Shown piece after piece: positions 25,948 to 34,516 of a DNA stretch of 64,000 nucleotides; positions within the stretch are counted from its first letter, which is position 1; each line of letters starts with the position of its first letter. The translations under genes and the position numbers were made by a program. Where the stretch lies: NCBI RefSeq assembly GCF_001941975.2, contig NZ_CP146991.1, positions 2,758,501-2,822,500 of the forward strand, given 5' to 3'. Under the pieces are notes generated by a model. That model was not told the origin of the DNA, searched no databases, and saw nothing but the letters and a program-made list of their open reading frames with translations. The DNA comes from Sporomusa sphaeroides DSM 2875 (GTDB lineage: Bacteria; Bacillota; Negativicutes; Sporomusales; Sporomusaceae).

Positions 25948-27012
25948 ATGAAAAAAATGATTACTCGTGGGTTCAAAATGCTCACAGCAATGACACTGGG
26001 CTTGGTTTTATCCACTGCCAGCATTGGCATTGCAGCTGCTGCAGACATGTTAAATGGCGCAGATAACTTTTACAAAAGCGACAAGGTGACTGTGCAAAAA
26101 GTTACATTTAAAAACCAATACAATATGAAGGTTGCAGGGAATCTTTTTATTCCTAAGGCTATGAGTAAGAACACCAAAAATCCTACAATCATTGTCGGCC
26201 ATCCCATGGGTGCAGTAAAAGAACAAAGCGCCAATCTATATGCCACGAAAATGGCTGAACAAGGTTTCGTTACTTTGTCCTTGGACTTGTCTTTCTGGGG
26301 AGAAAGTGCGGGACAGCCTCGCAATGTTGTTTCGCCAGACATCTATGCCGAAGATTTCAGTGCTGCGGTAGACTTCCTGGGCACCCAGCCGTTTGTTGAC
26401 AAAGAGCGAATTGGTGTTATCGGGATCTGCGGCAGTGGCAGCTTCGCTATCAGCGCAGCCAAGATCGACCCGCGCATGAAAGCCATTGCCACAGTCAGCA
26501 TGTATGATATGGGTTCTGCCAACCGTAATGCTCTTAACCATTCTTTAACCCTTGAACAGCGCAGAGCTATCATCGCCGAAGCAGCCGAGCAGCGCTATGT
26601 GGAATTCAAAGGCGGTGAAACCAAATACACCAGCGGCACTGTGCATGAACTGAACGAAGACACCCACCCCATCCAGCGAGAGTTTTTTGATTTCTACCGC
26701 ACCCCAAGGGGTGAGTTCACTCCCAAAGGCTCGTCACCTAAACTCACGACACACCCCACACTGACCAGCAACATCAAATTCATGAATTTCTATCCGTTCA
26801 ATGACATAGAAACCATTTCTCCCCGTCCGATGCTGTTCATCACCGGCGATCAGGCCCATTCCAAGGAGTTCAGCGAAGATGCTTACAAGCGTGCGGCTGA
26901 GCCCAAAGAATTATATTATGTTCCTGGCGCAGGTCATGTAGATTTGTACGACCGGGTGAATCTTATCCCCTTTGATAAGCTTACCTCCTTCTTTTCCCAG
27001 TATCTGAAATAA
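25948..27012 (+). CDS. Secreted alpha/beta hydrolase with a cysteine elbow
   Basis: 354 residues from ATG 25948 (AAAGGGG 10 nt upstream). A signal peptide with a cleavage site near IGIAAAADM precedes the hydrolase fold: FIPKAMSKNTKNPTIIVGHP with the oxyanion region, LDLSFWGESAG, the elbow GICGSGSFAISAA where cysteine takes the nucleophile position as in dienelactone hydrolases, the acid in FITGDQAHSKEF and the histidine in GAGHVDLYDR. It resembles YcjY-like proteins. A perfect terminator follows. The substrate is unknown; its operon mates suggest redox or ester detoxification. Confidence 0.9.
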   Translation: MKKMITRGFKMLTAMTLGLVLSTASIGIAAAADMLNGADNFYKSDKVTVQKVTFKNQYNMKVAGNLFIPKAMSKNTKNPTIIVGHPMGAVKEQSANLYATKMAEQGFVTLSLDLSFWGESAGQPRNVVSPDIYAEDFSAAVDFLGTQPFVDKERIGVIGICGSGSFAISAAKIDPRMKAIATVSMYDMGSANRNALNHSLTLEQRRAIIAEAAEQRYVEFKGGETKYTSGTVHELNEDTHPIQREFFDFYRTPRGEFTPKGSSPKLTTHPTLTSNIKFMNFYPFNDIETISPRPMLFITGDQAHSKEFSEDAYKRAAEPKELYYVPGAGHVDLYDRVNLIPFDKLTSFFSQYLK

Positions 27013-27015
27013 GAT

Positions 27016-27060
27016 GAATAAACAGGCACGCCGGATAAATTCCGGCGTGCCTGTTTATTC
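27016..27060 (+). terminator. Strong terminator after the secreted hydrolase gene
   Basis: Perfect 20-bp arms beginning GAATAAACAGGCACGCCGGA surround a 5-nt loop (27036-27040). The core GGCACGC/GCGTGCC recalls the hairpin at 20198-20227. Confidence 0.88.
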
Positions 27061-27416
27061 ATCTATTCAGTTCACTAAGATACATAAATTTACTAATACC
27101 TGTTAACGGGATGTATTTTCTTTTCATTTGTCCTTCAATTATCCCATGCCATCATACCCTTACAAGGTTTTGCCGAGTATCTACCTCCATTTCCACAATG
27201 CCAGAAAATATGTTCCGCATTGTGGAAATGCGTCAACGTATTTGGTAATTTCTTTTAACTTGAATAGTTCGATACAATTTGTGCCGAGTACTTAATTGAA
27301 TTGGTATTTTCTTATATTGTCAGTTCTAAACTATTAGCGTATAATTTTTAAATAGTAACATTCCTATTTATTAGCTGACAGATTTATAAAAAAACGATTG
27401 ATTGGAGACTACTTTA
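27061..27416. other. Intergenic region upstream of the DUF1007-NicO pair
   Basis: Non-coding, AT-rich and with an inverted repeat at 27189-27229 (13-bp arms ATTTCCACAATGC and its inverse). The dyad and the promoter-like TTGAAT...TATAAT pattern around 27295-27350 make a metal-responsive operator possible, but no known box was recognised. Confidence 0.45.
27189..27229. repeat. Inverted repeat upstream of the metal exporter genes
   Basis: ATTTCCACAATGC and its exact inverse complement are separated by 15 nt. Position about 190-230 bp before the DUF1007 gene. Confidence 0.6.
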
Positions 27417-27962
27417 TTGAAAGCATGGCTAATTGCTGTTTTTTTTACAATCTTATTCATTACTCCTCACGCCCAAGCCCACCCACACGTGTTCATTACC
27501 CCGAAAGCAACGTTGATCACAAATGATCATTTTGTTTCACAGATCAATGTGGAATGGGAGTTTGATGCTATGTCTTCATCACTGTTTTTAGAAAGTGTTG
27601 GTTCTAACACTACAGAAATATGGAATCTAGTCTTTCCCGAAACACAATTGCTGGCAAATGGCGGTCAAACGGCTCGAACCGGATATTATGCCTATGTCGA
27701 AATAGATGGGAGAATCATTGATAATTTAGTTCCGACTGGTTTTACAGCGGAATTTATCGATGAAGTTTTACGCTGTCGATTCACGCTCAACATAAACCAA
27801 ACGGTCGGGAATACAATGAAACTTGGTTTTAGCGATCCTACAAACTATAATGATTTCGATATACAAAGAGGAAATTTTCAGGTTCTTGCCCAAAATGGAG
27901 CCATTCCTGTGTTGGAAAAGCAGACTGAAAACTATATTGATAAAATTTTACTGTCATGGTAG
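27417..27962 (+). CDS. DUF1007 family exported protein
   Basis: 181 residues from TTG 27417, chosen for GGAG 9 nt upstream. A signal peptide (AWLIAVFFTILFITPHAQA) is followed by HPHVFITPKATLI, the histidine-containing hallmark of DUF1007, then SQINVEWEFDAMSSSLF and a C-terminal FGFSDPT-like segment (LGFSDPTNYNDF). Family members accompany NicO/RcnA-type nickel-cobalt exporters and may bind the metal outside the membrane. The NicO gene follows after 11 nt, supporting this role. Confidence 0.9.
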   Translation: MKAWLIAVFFTILFITPHAQAHPHVFITPKATLITNDHFVSQINVEWEFDAMSSSLFLESVGSNTTEIWNLVFPETQLLANGGQTARTGYYAYVEIDGRIIDNLVPTGFTAEFIDEVLRCRFTLNINQTVGNTMKLGFSDPTNYNDFDIQRGNFQVLAQNGAIPVLEKQTENYIDKILLSW

Positions 27963-27973
27963 CATGAGAAATT

Positions 27974-28876
27974 ATGAAACTACGAATAACCTCTATTCTT
28001 TTACTGGTTTTTTTTATCTATTGCCTGGTCATTGCAACGCCTGCGTTATTCTCCCAGGCGGAAGCCAAACCGCACGTCGACACAATTTCACAGCAAGTAA
28101 GCGATGTATTCCAGCATAACGCCTTGCTTGTTCAGCTTACCAAGTTACAACAGAGTTTAAATAAAGATATTGCCATGAAAATAAAGGAACTAAAACAGCA
28201 AGAAGATCCGTTGCTGCTTGTTTCCCTTTTATTCATGTCCTTTATCTACGGTATTGTTCATGCTATCGGCCCTGGTCATGGCAAATCCATTATTTCGAGC
28301 TGGATTATTGCACAGCAGCGAAAATTAAGTACGGTGATCTTTGTTTCGGGCTTGGCCGCTGCCGCGCATGCACTATCGGCCACTCTGATCGTGGGTGGCA
28401 CTTACGTACTATTGGGCAAATTTGCAACAGTAAGTACACAAAAGTTAAATGTCTATTTGCAAATCGCTGCAGCCATCCTGATAATTGGGATGGGTTTGGC
28501 AATGCTGATTCGCCTGGTTCATGGACGTTTCAGCCAAAGCCGGTCTGATCTGGGACAAGCATTGCCCAGCCCCTGGGAAAGTCCATCTGTTGTTGCTCTC
28601 TCTATTGGGGTTGTACCTTGCCCCGTTACAAGTGTAGTGCTAATATTCTGCCTGACGTTAGGTCTCATTTGGCAGGGGCTCTTACTAGTCCTTTCTTTCG
28701 CTGCCGGTATGGGAATAAGTCTTATCACCATTGCTTTTCTGGTATGGTCGTGTAAAGAAAAAATAACGCCAAAAAAGCTTTCCGGATTTCACCATGTGGT
28801 CACCCACGTCTTTCCTGCAATCGGAGGAATCTTCCTGGTTACGATTGGGTCGGCTATACTCTATTCCCTGTTATAA
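27974..28876 (+). CDS. NicO/RcnA-type nickel-cobalt transporter
   Basis: 300 residues with a signal-like first helix, an extracytoplasmic helical segment (~45-75) and six hydrophobic segments. FIYGIVHAIGPGHGKSIISS is the HX5-GHGK signature of the NicO/RcnA family, and IGVVPCPVTSVVLIF the second conserved loop. The protein would export nickel or cobalt across the cytoplasmic membrane with its DUF1007 partner. Spacing and the shared operon are conserved features of this pair. The ribosome binding site is weak, consistent with translational coupling. Confidence 0.92.
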   Translation: MKLRITSILLLVFFIYCLVIATPALFSQAEAKPHVDTISQQVSDVFQHNALLVQLTKLQQSLNKDIAMKIKELKQQEDPLLLVSLLFMSFIYGIVHAIGPGHGKSIISSWIIAQQRKLSTVIFVSGLAAAAHALSATLIVGGTYVLLGKFATVSTQKLNVYLQIAAAILIIGMGLAMLIRLVHGRFSQSRSDLGQALPSPWESPSVVALSIGVVPCPVTSVVLIFCLTLGLIWQGLLLVLSFAAGMGISLITIAFLVWSCKEKITPKKLSGFHHVVTHVFPAIGGIFLVTIGSAILYSLL

Positions 28877-28882
28877 CATTAC

Positions 28883-28941
28883 GAGCCAAGCAAAAGTCTT
28901 GTATCCGGTGTATCACCGGATACAAGACTTTTGCTTGGCTC
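28883..28941 (+). terminator. 28-bp perfect hairpin after the NicO gene
   Basis: The arms begin GAGCCAAGCAAAAGTCTTGT and are perfect inverse copies with a 3-nt loop (28911-28913). There is no T-run; a hairpin this long may stop transcription in both directions or stabilise the mRNA. Confidence 0.75.
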
Positions 28942-29018
28942 TACTATTGATGCTGATGTTTTCCCTCCTCATCCCTCTTCAGTTCTCTAGAAGCGCTTGT
29001 TGATACGCAGTTAATAAG

Positions 29019-29055
29019 AACGGGGGTGTCTCAATAACATTGATACACCCCCGTT
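29019..29055 (+). terminator. Second terminator after the NicO gene
   Basis: AACGGGGGTGT/ACACCCCCGTT with an inner partly paired loop is followed by TTACTTTATT. Confidence 0.75.
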
Positions 29056-29120
29056 TACTTTATTCAGAACAGGCTGACAATGCACGATACAAGTTCTTCA
29101 TTTCTTCTCCGTATGTAAAA

Positions 29121-29148
29121 TTAACCCAATTTTAATATTAAGATAACA
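29121..29148. promoter_or_regulatory. Candidate Pho box upstream of the alkaline phosphatase gene
   Basis: Three TTAACA-like hexamers (TTAACC, TTAATA, ATAACA) repeat with 5-nt spacers, an 11-bp period that matches Gram-positive PhoP sites. It lies about 70-95 bp upstream of the start codon. Confidence 0.5.
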
Positions 29149-29216
29149 ATAAACTGCGTTTTTTACTTGATAATGAATTTGTACATATTTAAAAATTGTA
29201 AGGAGGAATTGTTGAA

Positions 29217-30698
29217 GTGAGTAAGAAAAAGAGCTGGTATTTCCTGGCTGCAGTTGTTGGTGCTCTCGTTGTAGCAATGGTAAGTTTTGCAGTACCCAAT
29301 CCTACATCTGCAGTTGCCGGTGAAGAGAATGGCTACTATGGGAAAAAAGCAAAGTACGTATTTTATTTCATTGGTGATGGTATGGCGATGCCGCAGATTA
29401 ATTCAACTGAAATTTTCAAAGGTACTCTTTCCAGCAGTGACCCTATGTACAAAGAAAAACTGAGTTTTACTGTTTTTCCCCACCAGGGGATGCAGACAAC
29501 CCACTCTACCAGCAGTTTCATCACTGACTCTGCAGCTGCCGGCACCGCTCTGGCAAGTGGGCACAAAACAGCCAACGACGTGCTAGGTGTAGATCCTGCC
29601 AACAAAATAAAATATAAATCAATGGCTGAAATGGCGAAAGAAAAAGGCATGAAAGTTGGCATTGTTTCCAGTGTATCTCTCGACCATGCAACTCCTGCCG
29701 TATTCTATGCTCATGAAGCCAGTCGCAATAACTTTTACGAAATTGCATTATCAATGAGCGACAGCGGTTTCGATTATTTTGCCGGCGGCGGCTTATTAGC
29801 ACCTACCGGAAAGAAGAAAGACCGCCCGGATGCGTTGGAGATCGCTAAACAAAAAGGATATAAGGTAGTCAATAATCAAAATGAGATTATGAATCTCAGC
29901 CGCAATGATGGTAAAGTAATTGCTATTCAGCCTGGCTTGGCAAACGAGGAGGCTATGCAATATGAAATCGACCGCACCCACCAATTGTCGTTAGCAGACT
30001 TTACTAAAAAAGGGATTGAGCTGCTAGATAACCCTAACGGCTTTTTTATGATGGTCGAAGGCGGTAAAGTGGACTGGGCTTGCCATGCCAATGATGCTGC
30101 AACAACCATCCGGGATGTAATGGCTTTTGACAATGCCATTGCTGAAGCTCTTAAGTTCTATGCGAAACATCCAAATGAAACGCTTATTGTCGTTACCGGT
30201 GACCATGAAACAGGTGGTATGTCTGTAGGTTTCTCCGGTACAAAATATGAAACCTTTTATAATAAAATCAACAAGCAAACCATGTCTTTCGAAGAACTTG
30301 ACAAGAAAATCAAAGCCTATCGCGGAATTGTTGGCGAAAACGGCGCAAACCTTCAAGATTGGCTGCCGATTCTCGCTAAGGATTTTGGACTGACCGAATT
30401 GACTGCCTATGATCAGCAGCGCTTAGCCGATGCCCTTGCTCAAAGCATGCTGGACGCAAAAAAACGCACCAAAGACGAAAAAAGTTATCTCTTATATGGC
30501 GGCTATGAACCATTCTCGATGACCGTGACCCATATTCTTAACCAAAAAGCCGGCATTGGCTGGACGACTTATGCCCACACGGGCGTTGCGATTCCGGTTT
30601 TTGCTCAAGGCACTGGTGGAGAAATGTTCCAGGGATACTATGACAATACAGATATTGCAAAAAAAATGATGAGTATTATGGGTGTTAAATTCCAGTAA
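29217..30698 (+). CDS. phoA: Alkaline phosphatase, secreted
   Basis: 493 residues from GTG 29217 (AAGGAGG 10 nt upstream). A signal peptide (residues ~5-33) precedes the phosphatase: FYFIGDGMAMPQ with the first metal-binding aspartate, TDSAAAGTALASGHKT with the phosphorylated serine, VSSVSLDHATPAVFYAH, VEGGKVDWACHANDA, VVTGDHETGG and, near the end, YAHTGVAIPVFAQG with the last metal histidine. The enzyme hydrolyses phosphomonoesters outside the cell with zinc and magnesium. It is a single gene with its own terminator, and a Pho-box-like array upstream suggests induction by phosphate starvation. Confidence 0.95.
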   Translation: MSKKKSWYFLAAVVGALVVAMVSFAVPNPTSAVAGEENGYYGKKAKYVFYFIGDGMAMPQINSTEIFKGTLSSSDPMYKEKLSFTVFPHQGMQTTHSTSSFITDSAAAGTALASGHKTANDVLGVDPANKIKYKSMAEMAKEKGMKVGIVSSVSLDHATPAVFYAHEASRNNFYEIALSMSDSGFDYFAGGGLLAPTGKKKDRPDALEIAKQKGYKVVNNQNEIMNLSRNDGKVIAIQPGLANEEAMQYEIDRTHQLSLADFTKKGIELLDNPNGFFMMVEGGKVDWACHANDAATTIRDVMAFDNAIAEALKFYAKHPNETLIVVTGDHETGGMSVGFSGTKYETFYNKINKQTMSFEELDKKIKAYRGIVGENGANLQDWLPILAKDFGLTELTAYDQQRLADALAQSMLDAKKRTKDEKSYLLYGGYEPFSMTVTHILNQKAGIGWTTYAHTGVAIPVFAQGTGGEMFQGYYDNTDIAKKMMSIMGVKFQ

Positions 30699-30735
30699 TA
30701 ACAGTTTAAAATATTCAACTCTCACATTAGGTAAG

Positions 30736-30762
30736 GTAGAGCGGAAGATTGTTCCGCTCTAC
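30736..30762 (+). terminator. Terminator of the alkaline phosphatase gene
   Basis: GTAGAGCGGAA/TTCCGCTCTAC with a 5-nt loop, followed by TCTTATCTG. Confidence 0.78.
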
Positions 30763-30797
30763 TCTTATCTGTATAATAGGTCAGAAAGGAACTTGCC

Positions 30798-31931
30798 ATG
30801 ATACAGCAAACTGCGCGCGATAAAACTTTAGTTTTAGTGGTAACAATCCTTTCCATGCTCCTGTATTTTCTCCCCACCGGTTTTCCTGATCAGAATGACG
30901 ATTACGTCCGCAGTAAAGCCAGAGTACTGGCAGTGGATAATGCCAATGTCCATCAGCGCGGCGTAGTCAAAACCGGAGTACAGGTAGTACAATTGGTAGT
31001 AGTCAACGGACCGTTTCGTGATCAGCAGATTGAAACTACCAATCCCCTGCTTGGCAAACTTGAACTTGACAAAATCTTTCAAGCAGGTGATACAGCCTTA
31101 GTGGTAATAAAAGGACAGTCCGGACAAATTGAAGCTGCCAATCTTCTTGATCATTACCGTCTGGATATTGAGGCAATCCTGTTTGCGTTGTTTGCATTTT
31201 TGCTATTTTGGTATGCCGGCTGGACGGGCGTAAAATCATTATTGTCATTTATCTTTACCATCTTAGTACTGTGGAAAGTACTGTGGCCACTGTTTTTAAA
31301 AGGCTGGGACCCAATTATTGTTTCACTGCTTGCTGTGTGCGCAATTGTCGCTTGTGTTATCTTTCTTGTCACCGGACTTACACGGCAAGGGCTCGCCGCT
31401 TTTCTTGGCACGATGAGCGGCGCAATTACCGCATGTATTATGGCCGTCATATTCGGCAAACTGTTTAAGGTACACGGTGCGGTAGTTCCCTATGCGGAGA
31501 CACTGCTCCATGTAGGTTTTAGTCAAATCGACTTAACAAAGGTTTTCTTAGCCGGAATATTCCTGGCCTCTTCAGGCGCAATGATGGATGTGGCTGTGGA
31601 TATTGCTGTCTCGGTTGCCGAGCTGGTAGAAAAAAGACCGGATATTACCCGTAAAGAAGCTGTTGCTTCAGGTATGAATGTGGGCCGGGCAGTAGTCGGA
31701 ACCATGACGACAACATTGCTATTGGCGTATTCCGGATCATTTACTGCATTGATGATGGTATTCCTGGCTCAAGGAACACCGGTCATAAACATTTTAAATC
31801 TGACTTATATTGCAGCAGAGGTTCTCCACACTCTTGTCGGCAGCCTTGGAGTCGTGCTTGTTGCTCCATTTACTGCGTTACTATCTGGTTGGCTGCTGGT
31901 CCATCATGGTGACACCGGAGCTGAAATTTAA
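30798..31931 (+). CDS. YibE/F-family membrane protein
   Basis: 377 residues. One N-terminal membrane segment is followed by an external beta domain (~35-110: ARVLAVDNANVHQRGVVKTG) and seven or eight further helices. LTRQGLAAFLGTMSGAI, FLAGIFLASSGAMMDVAVDI and SGMNVGRAVVGTMTTTLLLAYSG are conserved in YibE/F proteins, whose transport or assembly role is not established. AGAAAGGAAC precedes ATG 30798. It stands alone after the alkaline phosphatase. Confidence 0.9.
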   Translation: MIQQTARDKTLVLVVTILSMLLYFLPTGFPDQNDDYVRSKARVLAVDNANVHQRGVVKTGVQVVQLVVVNGPFRDQQIETTNPLLGKLELDKIFQAGDTALVVIKGQSGQIEAANLLDHYRLDIEAILFALFAFLLFWYAGWTGVKSLLSFIFTILVLWKVLWPLFLKGWDPIIVSLLAVCAIVACVIFLVTGLTRQGLAAFLGTMSGAITACIMAVIFGKLFKVHGAVVPYAETLLHVGFSQIDLTKVFLAGIFLASSGAMMDVAVDIAVSVAELVEKRPDITRKEAVASGMNVGRAVVGTMTTTLLLAYSGSFTALMMVFLAQGTPVINILNLTYIAAEVLHTLVGSLGVVLVAPFTALLSGWLLVHHGDTGAEI

Positions 31932-32010
31932 AAATTGAGGTTCGAGCAAGCCAGCCCCTCCCTCGCAGCTATTCTATCCACTTGCTCAATATACACCTTT
32001 TAGGCCGAAT

Positions 32011-32035
32011 CCAACATGTTATGCAAACATGTTGG
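32011..32035. repeat. Inverted repeat
   Basis: CCAACATGTT-ATGCA-AACATGTTGG, perfect 10-bp arms. Confidence 0.6.
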
Positions 32036-32096
32036 CACATCTTTACGGCTGAGGCAATAAAAAAAACAGGCAAATGACTGCCTGCTGGCCAGTAAC

Positions 32097-32142
32097 AAAA
32101 GTGACATACCAGCTAAAAAAGCCTGGTATGTCGCTTTTGTTT
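32097..32142 (+). terminator. Terminator after the YibE/F gene
   Basis: AAAAGTGACATACCAG pairs with CTGGTATGTCGCTTTT (one mismatch) around a 10-nt loop and is followed by GTTTTATG. The A-rich upstream arm allows use in both directions. Confidence 0.75.
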
Positions 32143-32254
32143 TATGTAAATTCATATAACTCTAAGCTTATTGACACCGACAAACCGCGATTACTAGGTT
32201 AAAAAACCAGTATGCCAATAAAAGTCATATAGTTTGAGACCCCAGGATTTTTTC

Positions 32255-32281
32255 ATGTACACCTCACCTAGGTCTGTACAT
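32255..32281. promoter_or_regulatory. Dyad upstream of the antiporter gene (candidate operator)
   Basis: ATGTACA and TGTACAT are separated by 13 nt containing CCTAGG. Position is 54-80 nt before the start codon. Confidence 0.4.
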
Positions 32282-32334
32282 TGTTTTCTATAGTCTGGTA
32301 CAAACTAGGAATATTCTTATTTAGGGGGCACTAT

Positions 32335-33759
32335 ATGGAAATTATCCTAAGCCTTATGCCTTTTTTATTCATTATAGTTTTTGCCATTTTAACTAGATGG
32401 ATCATCCCTTCAATTATCATTGGACTAATGATCGGGGCGTTTTTAAGATCCGACAACAGTCTGTTGGAAGCACTTGACTTATTTAGTTCATATATTACCG
32501 GCGCTATTACGGATGAATCCAATGCCATTATTCTGGTCTTTTTATTCGGGTTTGGTGCTCTGTCGGAAATATTCAAGCTAGGCGGAGGAATTTCAGCCTT
32601 TGCCAGACTTGCAGAAAAACGACTGCAATCCGAGCGGAGCGCCTACCTCAGCGTTTGGCTGATAACTCCCCTCACCTTCCTCGACTGTTGTTTTCGCATA
32701 ATTTCCAGCGGCATTATTTCCAAGGCCGTCTTGGAAAGAACCAACGGTTCAAAAGACCGGCTGGCCTTCATCATCAACAGCTCGTCCCAGCTAATCCCGC
32801 TGATTCCGTTTGCCACTACGTATATTGGCTATATTTTGGGGTTGCTATTGCCAATGCTGCTGCAATTAAATGTGAACACCAGCCCTTATACACTGTATCT
32901 TCAGGCTATCCCCTATAATTTTTATTCCATCATTATGGTTCTTTTCAGCGGAATGCTGACTTTTACGGAGATTAAACCGCTGCAACTTTTTCGACCCGCC
33001 TATAAACCAATGCTGTCGGAACAAGGTAAACATACTCAAGGCGAAGCCGAGCATCAGCATACCTTTGAAGAAAAACTCCCACCGCGTCTTTTCAATCTCG
33101 TCCTGCCACTCCTGATTATGATTTCGGCCCTGTTTTACCTGGTATGGCGTTCCGGCGTTAGCCGGGGAGGCACCTCCTTAAGTCAAGCCCTGATATTTGC
33201 CGACTACGAACTGGCCGTCTTAAACGCCACAATAATCACCCTCAGCCTGACTATTTTATTGTATCTGATGCAAAAAGTCCCGGCAAAGTCGCTGCAAAAA
33301 GCCTTTTTTGCCGGCGGCGTGGAAATGCTGCCGCCAATCATTATCATCAGCCTGGCCTGGGCAATGATTCTGGTGTCCCGCGACTTGGAGTTTTATGATA
33401 TCGCCTCTAATTTGTTTAACTCTTATTTACCCCGCCAACTTCTACCTGTTTTATTCTTTTTGGCAACGGGGATCACATCGTATTTTATCGGTTCTTCATG
33501 GGCAACGTGGGCTCTCTTCTTACCGGTTGCACTGTCAACCGCAGTTGCCGCTGACGTTAATCTACCGTTAATACTTGGCTCCGTTATGGCCGGTGGTTCT
33601 GTGGGTGACAACATATCTCCTTTGGGGGAAGACCCTATCTTAGTGGCGAGCACGATCGATATTCCCGTGATCGATCATATACGCTACTGTGTTCCTTATG
33701 GAATGCTCGCATTTATTGTTTCAGCAGGCGGTTATCTGATCGCTGGCTATCTATTATGA
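32335..33759 (+). CDS. NhaC-family Na+/H+ antiporter
   Basis: 474 residues from ATG 32335, where AGGGGG lies 6 nt upstream; an upstream in-frame ATG has none. About 11 membrane helices. FGFGALSEIFKLGGGISAFA, the PLTFLDCCFRIISSGI segment, SSWATWALFLPVALS and AGGSVGDNISPLGEDPILVAS are the conserved NhaC features, the last with the ion-binding aspartate. It would expel sodium or exchange an organic acid (the NhaC superfamily includes malate-lactate antiporters) across the cytoplasmic membrane. It is a single gene between terminators. Confidence 0.9.
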   Translation: MEIILSLMPFLFIIVFAILTRWIIPSIIIGLMIGAFLRSDNSLLEALDLFSSYITGAITDESNAIILVFLFGFGALSEIFKLGGGISAFARLAEKRLQSERSAYLSVWLITPLTFLDCCFRIISSGIISKAVLERTNGSKDRLAFIINSSSQLIPLIPFATTYIGYILGLLLPMLLQLNVNTSPYTLYLQAIPYNFYSIIMVLFSGMLTFTEIKPLQLFRPAYKPMLSEQGKHTQGEAEHQHTFEEKLPPRLFNLVLPLLIMISALFYLVWRSGVSRGGTSLSQALIFADYELAVLNATIITLSLTILLYLMQKVPAKSLQKAFFAGGVEMLPPIIIISLAWAMILVSRDLEFYDIASNLFNSYLPRQLLPVLFFLATGITSYFIGSSWATWALFLPVALSTAVAADVNLPLILGSVMAGGSVGDNISPLGEDPILVASTIDIPVIDHIRYCVPYGMLAFIVSAGGYLIAGYLL

Positions 33760-33796
33760 CCAGCTTGTCACAAGTGCAATCTCCTCCTAATATAAT

Positions 33797-33836
33797 AAAA
33801 AAACAAGATGCGCTTTCGAGCAATTCTTGTTTTTTT
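33797..33836. terminator. Bidirectional terminator
   Basis: AAAAAAACAAGA/TCTTGTTTTTTT arms surround a 16-nt loop between the convergent antiporter and CobW-like genes. Confidence 0.75.
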
Positions 33837-33889
33837 ATACTTAATAGTAATCTTATTTAACATTTATCATGGAGGCCAACAGTTGCTTT

Positions 33890-34516
33890 TTATTTAAAGA
33901 TTAACAGGTAAATAATTAAATACACTACCACAGGGACAATAATACATAAGGCAAGCTCCTTTATGCTACTTTTAGGTCCCGCGTTTGCAACTTGATCGTA
34001 CCACTTAGTTAAGTCATCTCCAGTGCTTTGATGAGCCCCTGGGTTAATTGAGGCCAACCACTTACATATATTCTTATTGGCATGATTGATCCAAAAGCCA
34101 TCACTAGTTACTGCGGCTTGATAAAGAATATCTTTTAGAGATTCACCTAATAGATCATGTTTTCTCCCGTCAAAAACCGCCATCTTTGCGCCCAGACAAA
34201 TATGGCCCTCATGGGCTAGCTGCAGTAAAACATCAATGAGCTCATTCCCCGTAGCCAGTCTATTTACCTCAAAGATTATCCTTTGGTAGGATCCAGTTCT
34301 AACAATTTGCCGCACTGCGTCCGGAGAAAACCCTTTTTCATAATTCCATGAGTACGTCGTAATCCGTGAATCCATTTGGACCACCTGAGTGTTCCCCCAC
34401 TCAGTTAAAACAACAAGAATGCTCTCATTCGGAAAAACGTTTTCAATAAGACTGTTTATCAGTGAAGTTTTTCCCGATCCAATAAAGCCCTGAACAATAT
34501 CAACAACTTTTGGCAT
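33890..34516 (-). CDS. CobW/COG0523-like GTPase with a C-terminal membrane anchor
   Basis: About 208 residues. VVDIVQGFIGSGKTSLINSL is the Walker A of COG0523 GTPases and ILVVLTEWGNTQV stands in place of the usual ENE(Y/F)G segment. The metal-binding CxCC motif is missing (TTYSWNYEKGFS at that place), and the C-terminal CobW domain is replaced by KELALCIIVPVVVYLIIYLL, a single membrane helix. A truncated, membrane-anchored paralogue of its neighbour is the simplest reading. ATG 34516 overlaps the end of the upstream CobW gene by 17 nt; TTG 34528 is possible. It ends the operon. Confidence 0.75.
   Translation of the reverse strand: MPKVVDIVQGFIGSGKTSLINSLIENVFPNESILVVLTEWGNTQVVQMDSRITTYSWNYEKGFSPDAVRQIVRTGSYQRIIFEVNRLATGNELIDVLLQLAHEGHICLGAKMAVFDGRKHDLLGESLKDILYQAAVTSDGFWINHANKNICKWLASINPGAHQSTGDDLTKWYDQVANAGPKSSIKELALCIIVPVVVYLIIYLLIFK

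Larger units (their letters stand above)
31932..32334. other. Intergenic region with several hairpins
   Basis: No gene is seen. It holds a 10-bp inverted repeat at 32011-32035, a terminator at 32097-32142 and a 7-bp dyad at 32255-32281 just upstream of the antiporter gene. Confidence 0.5.
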
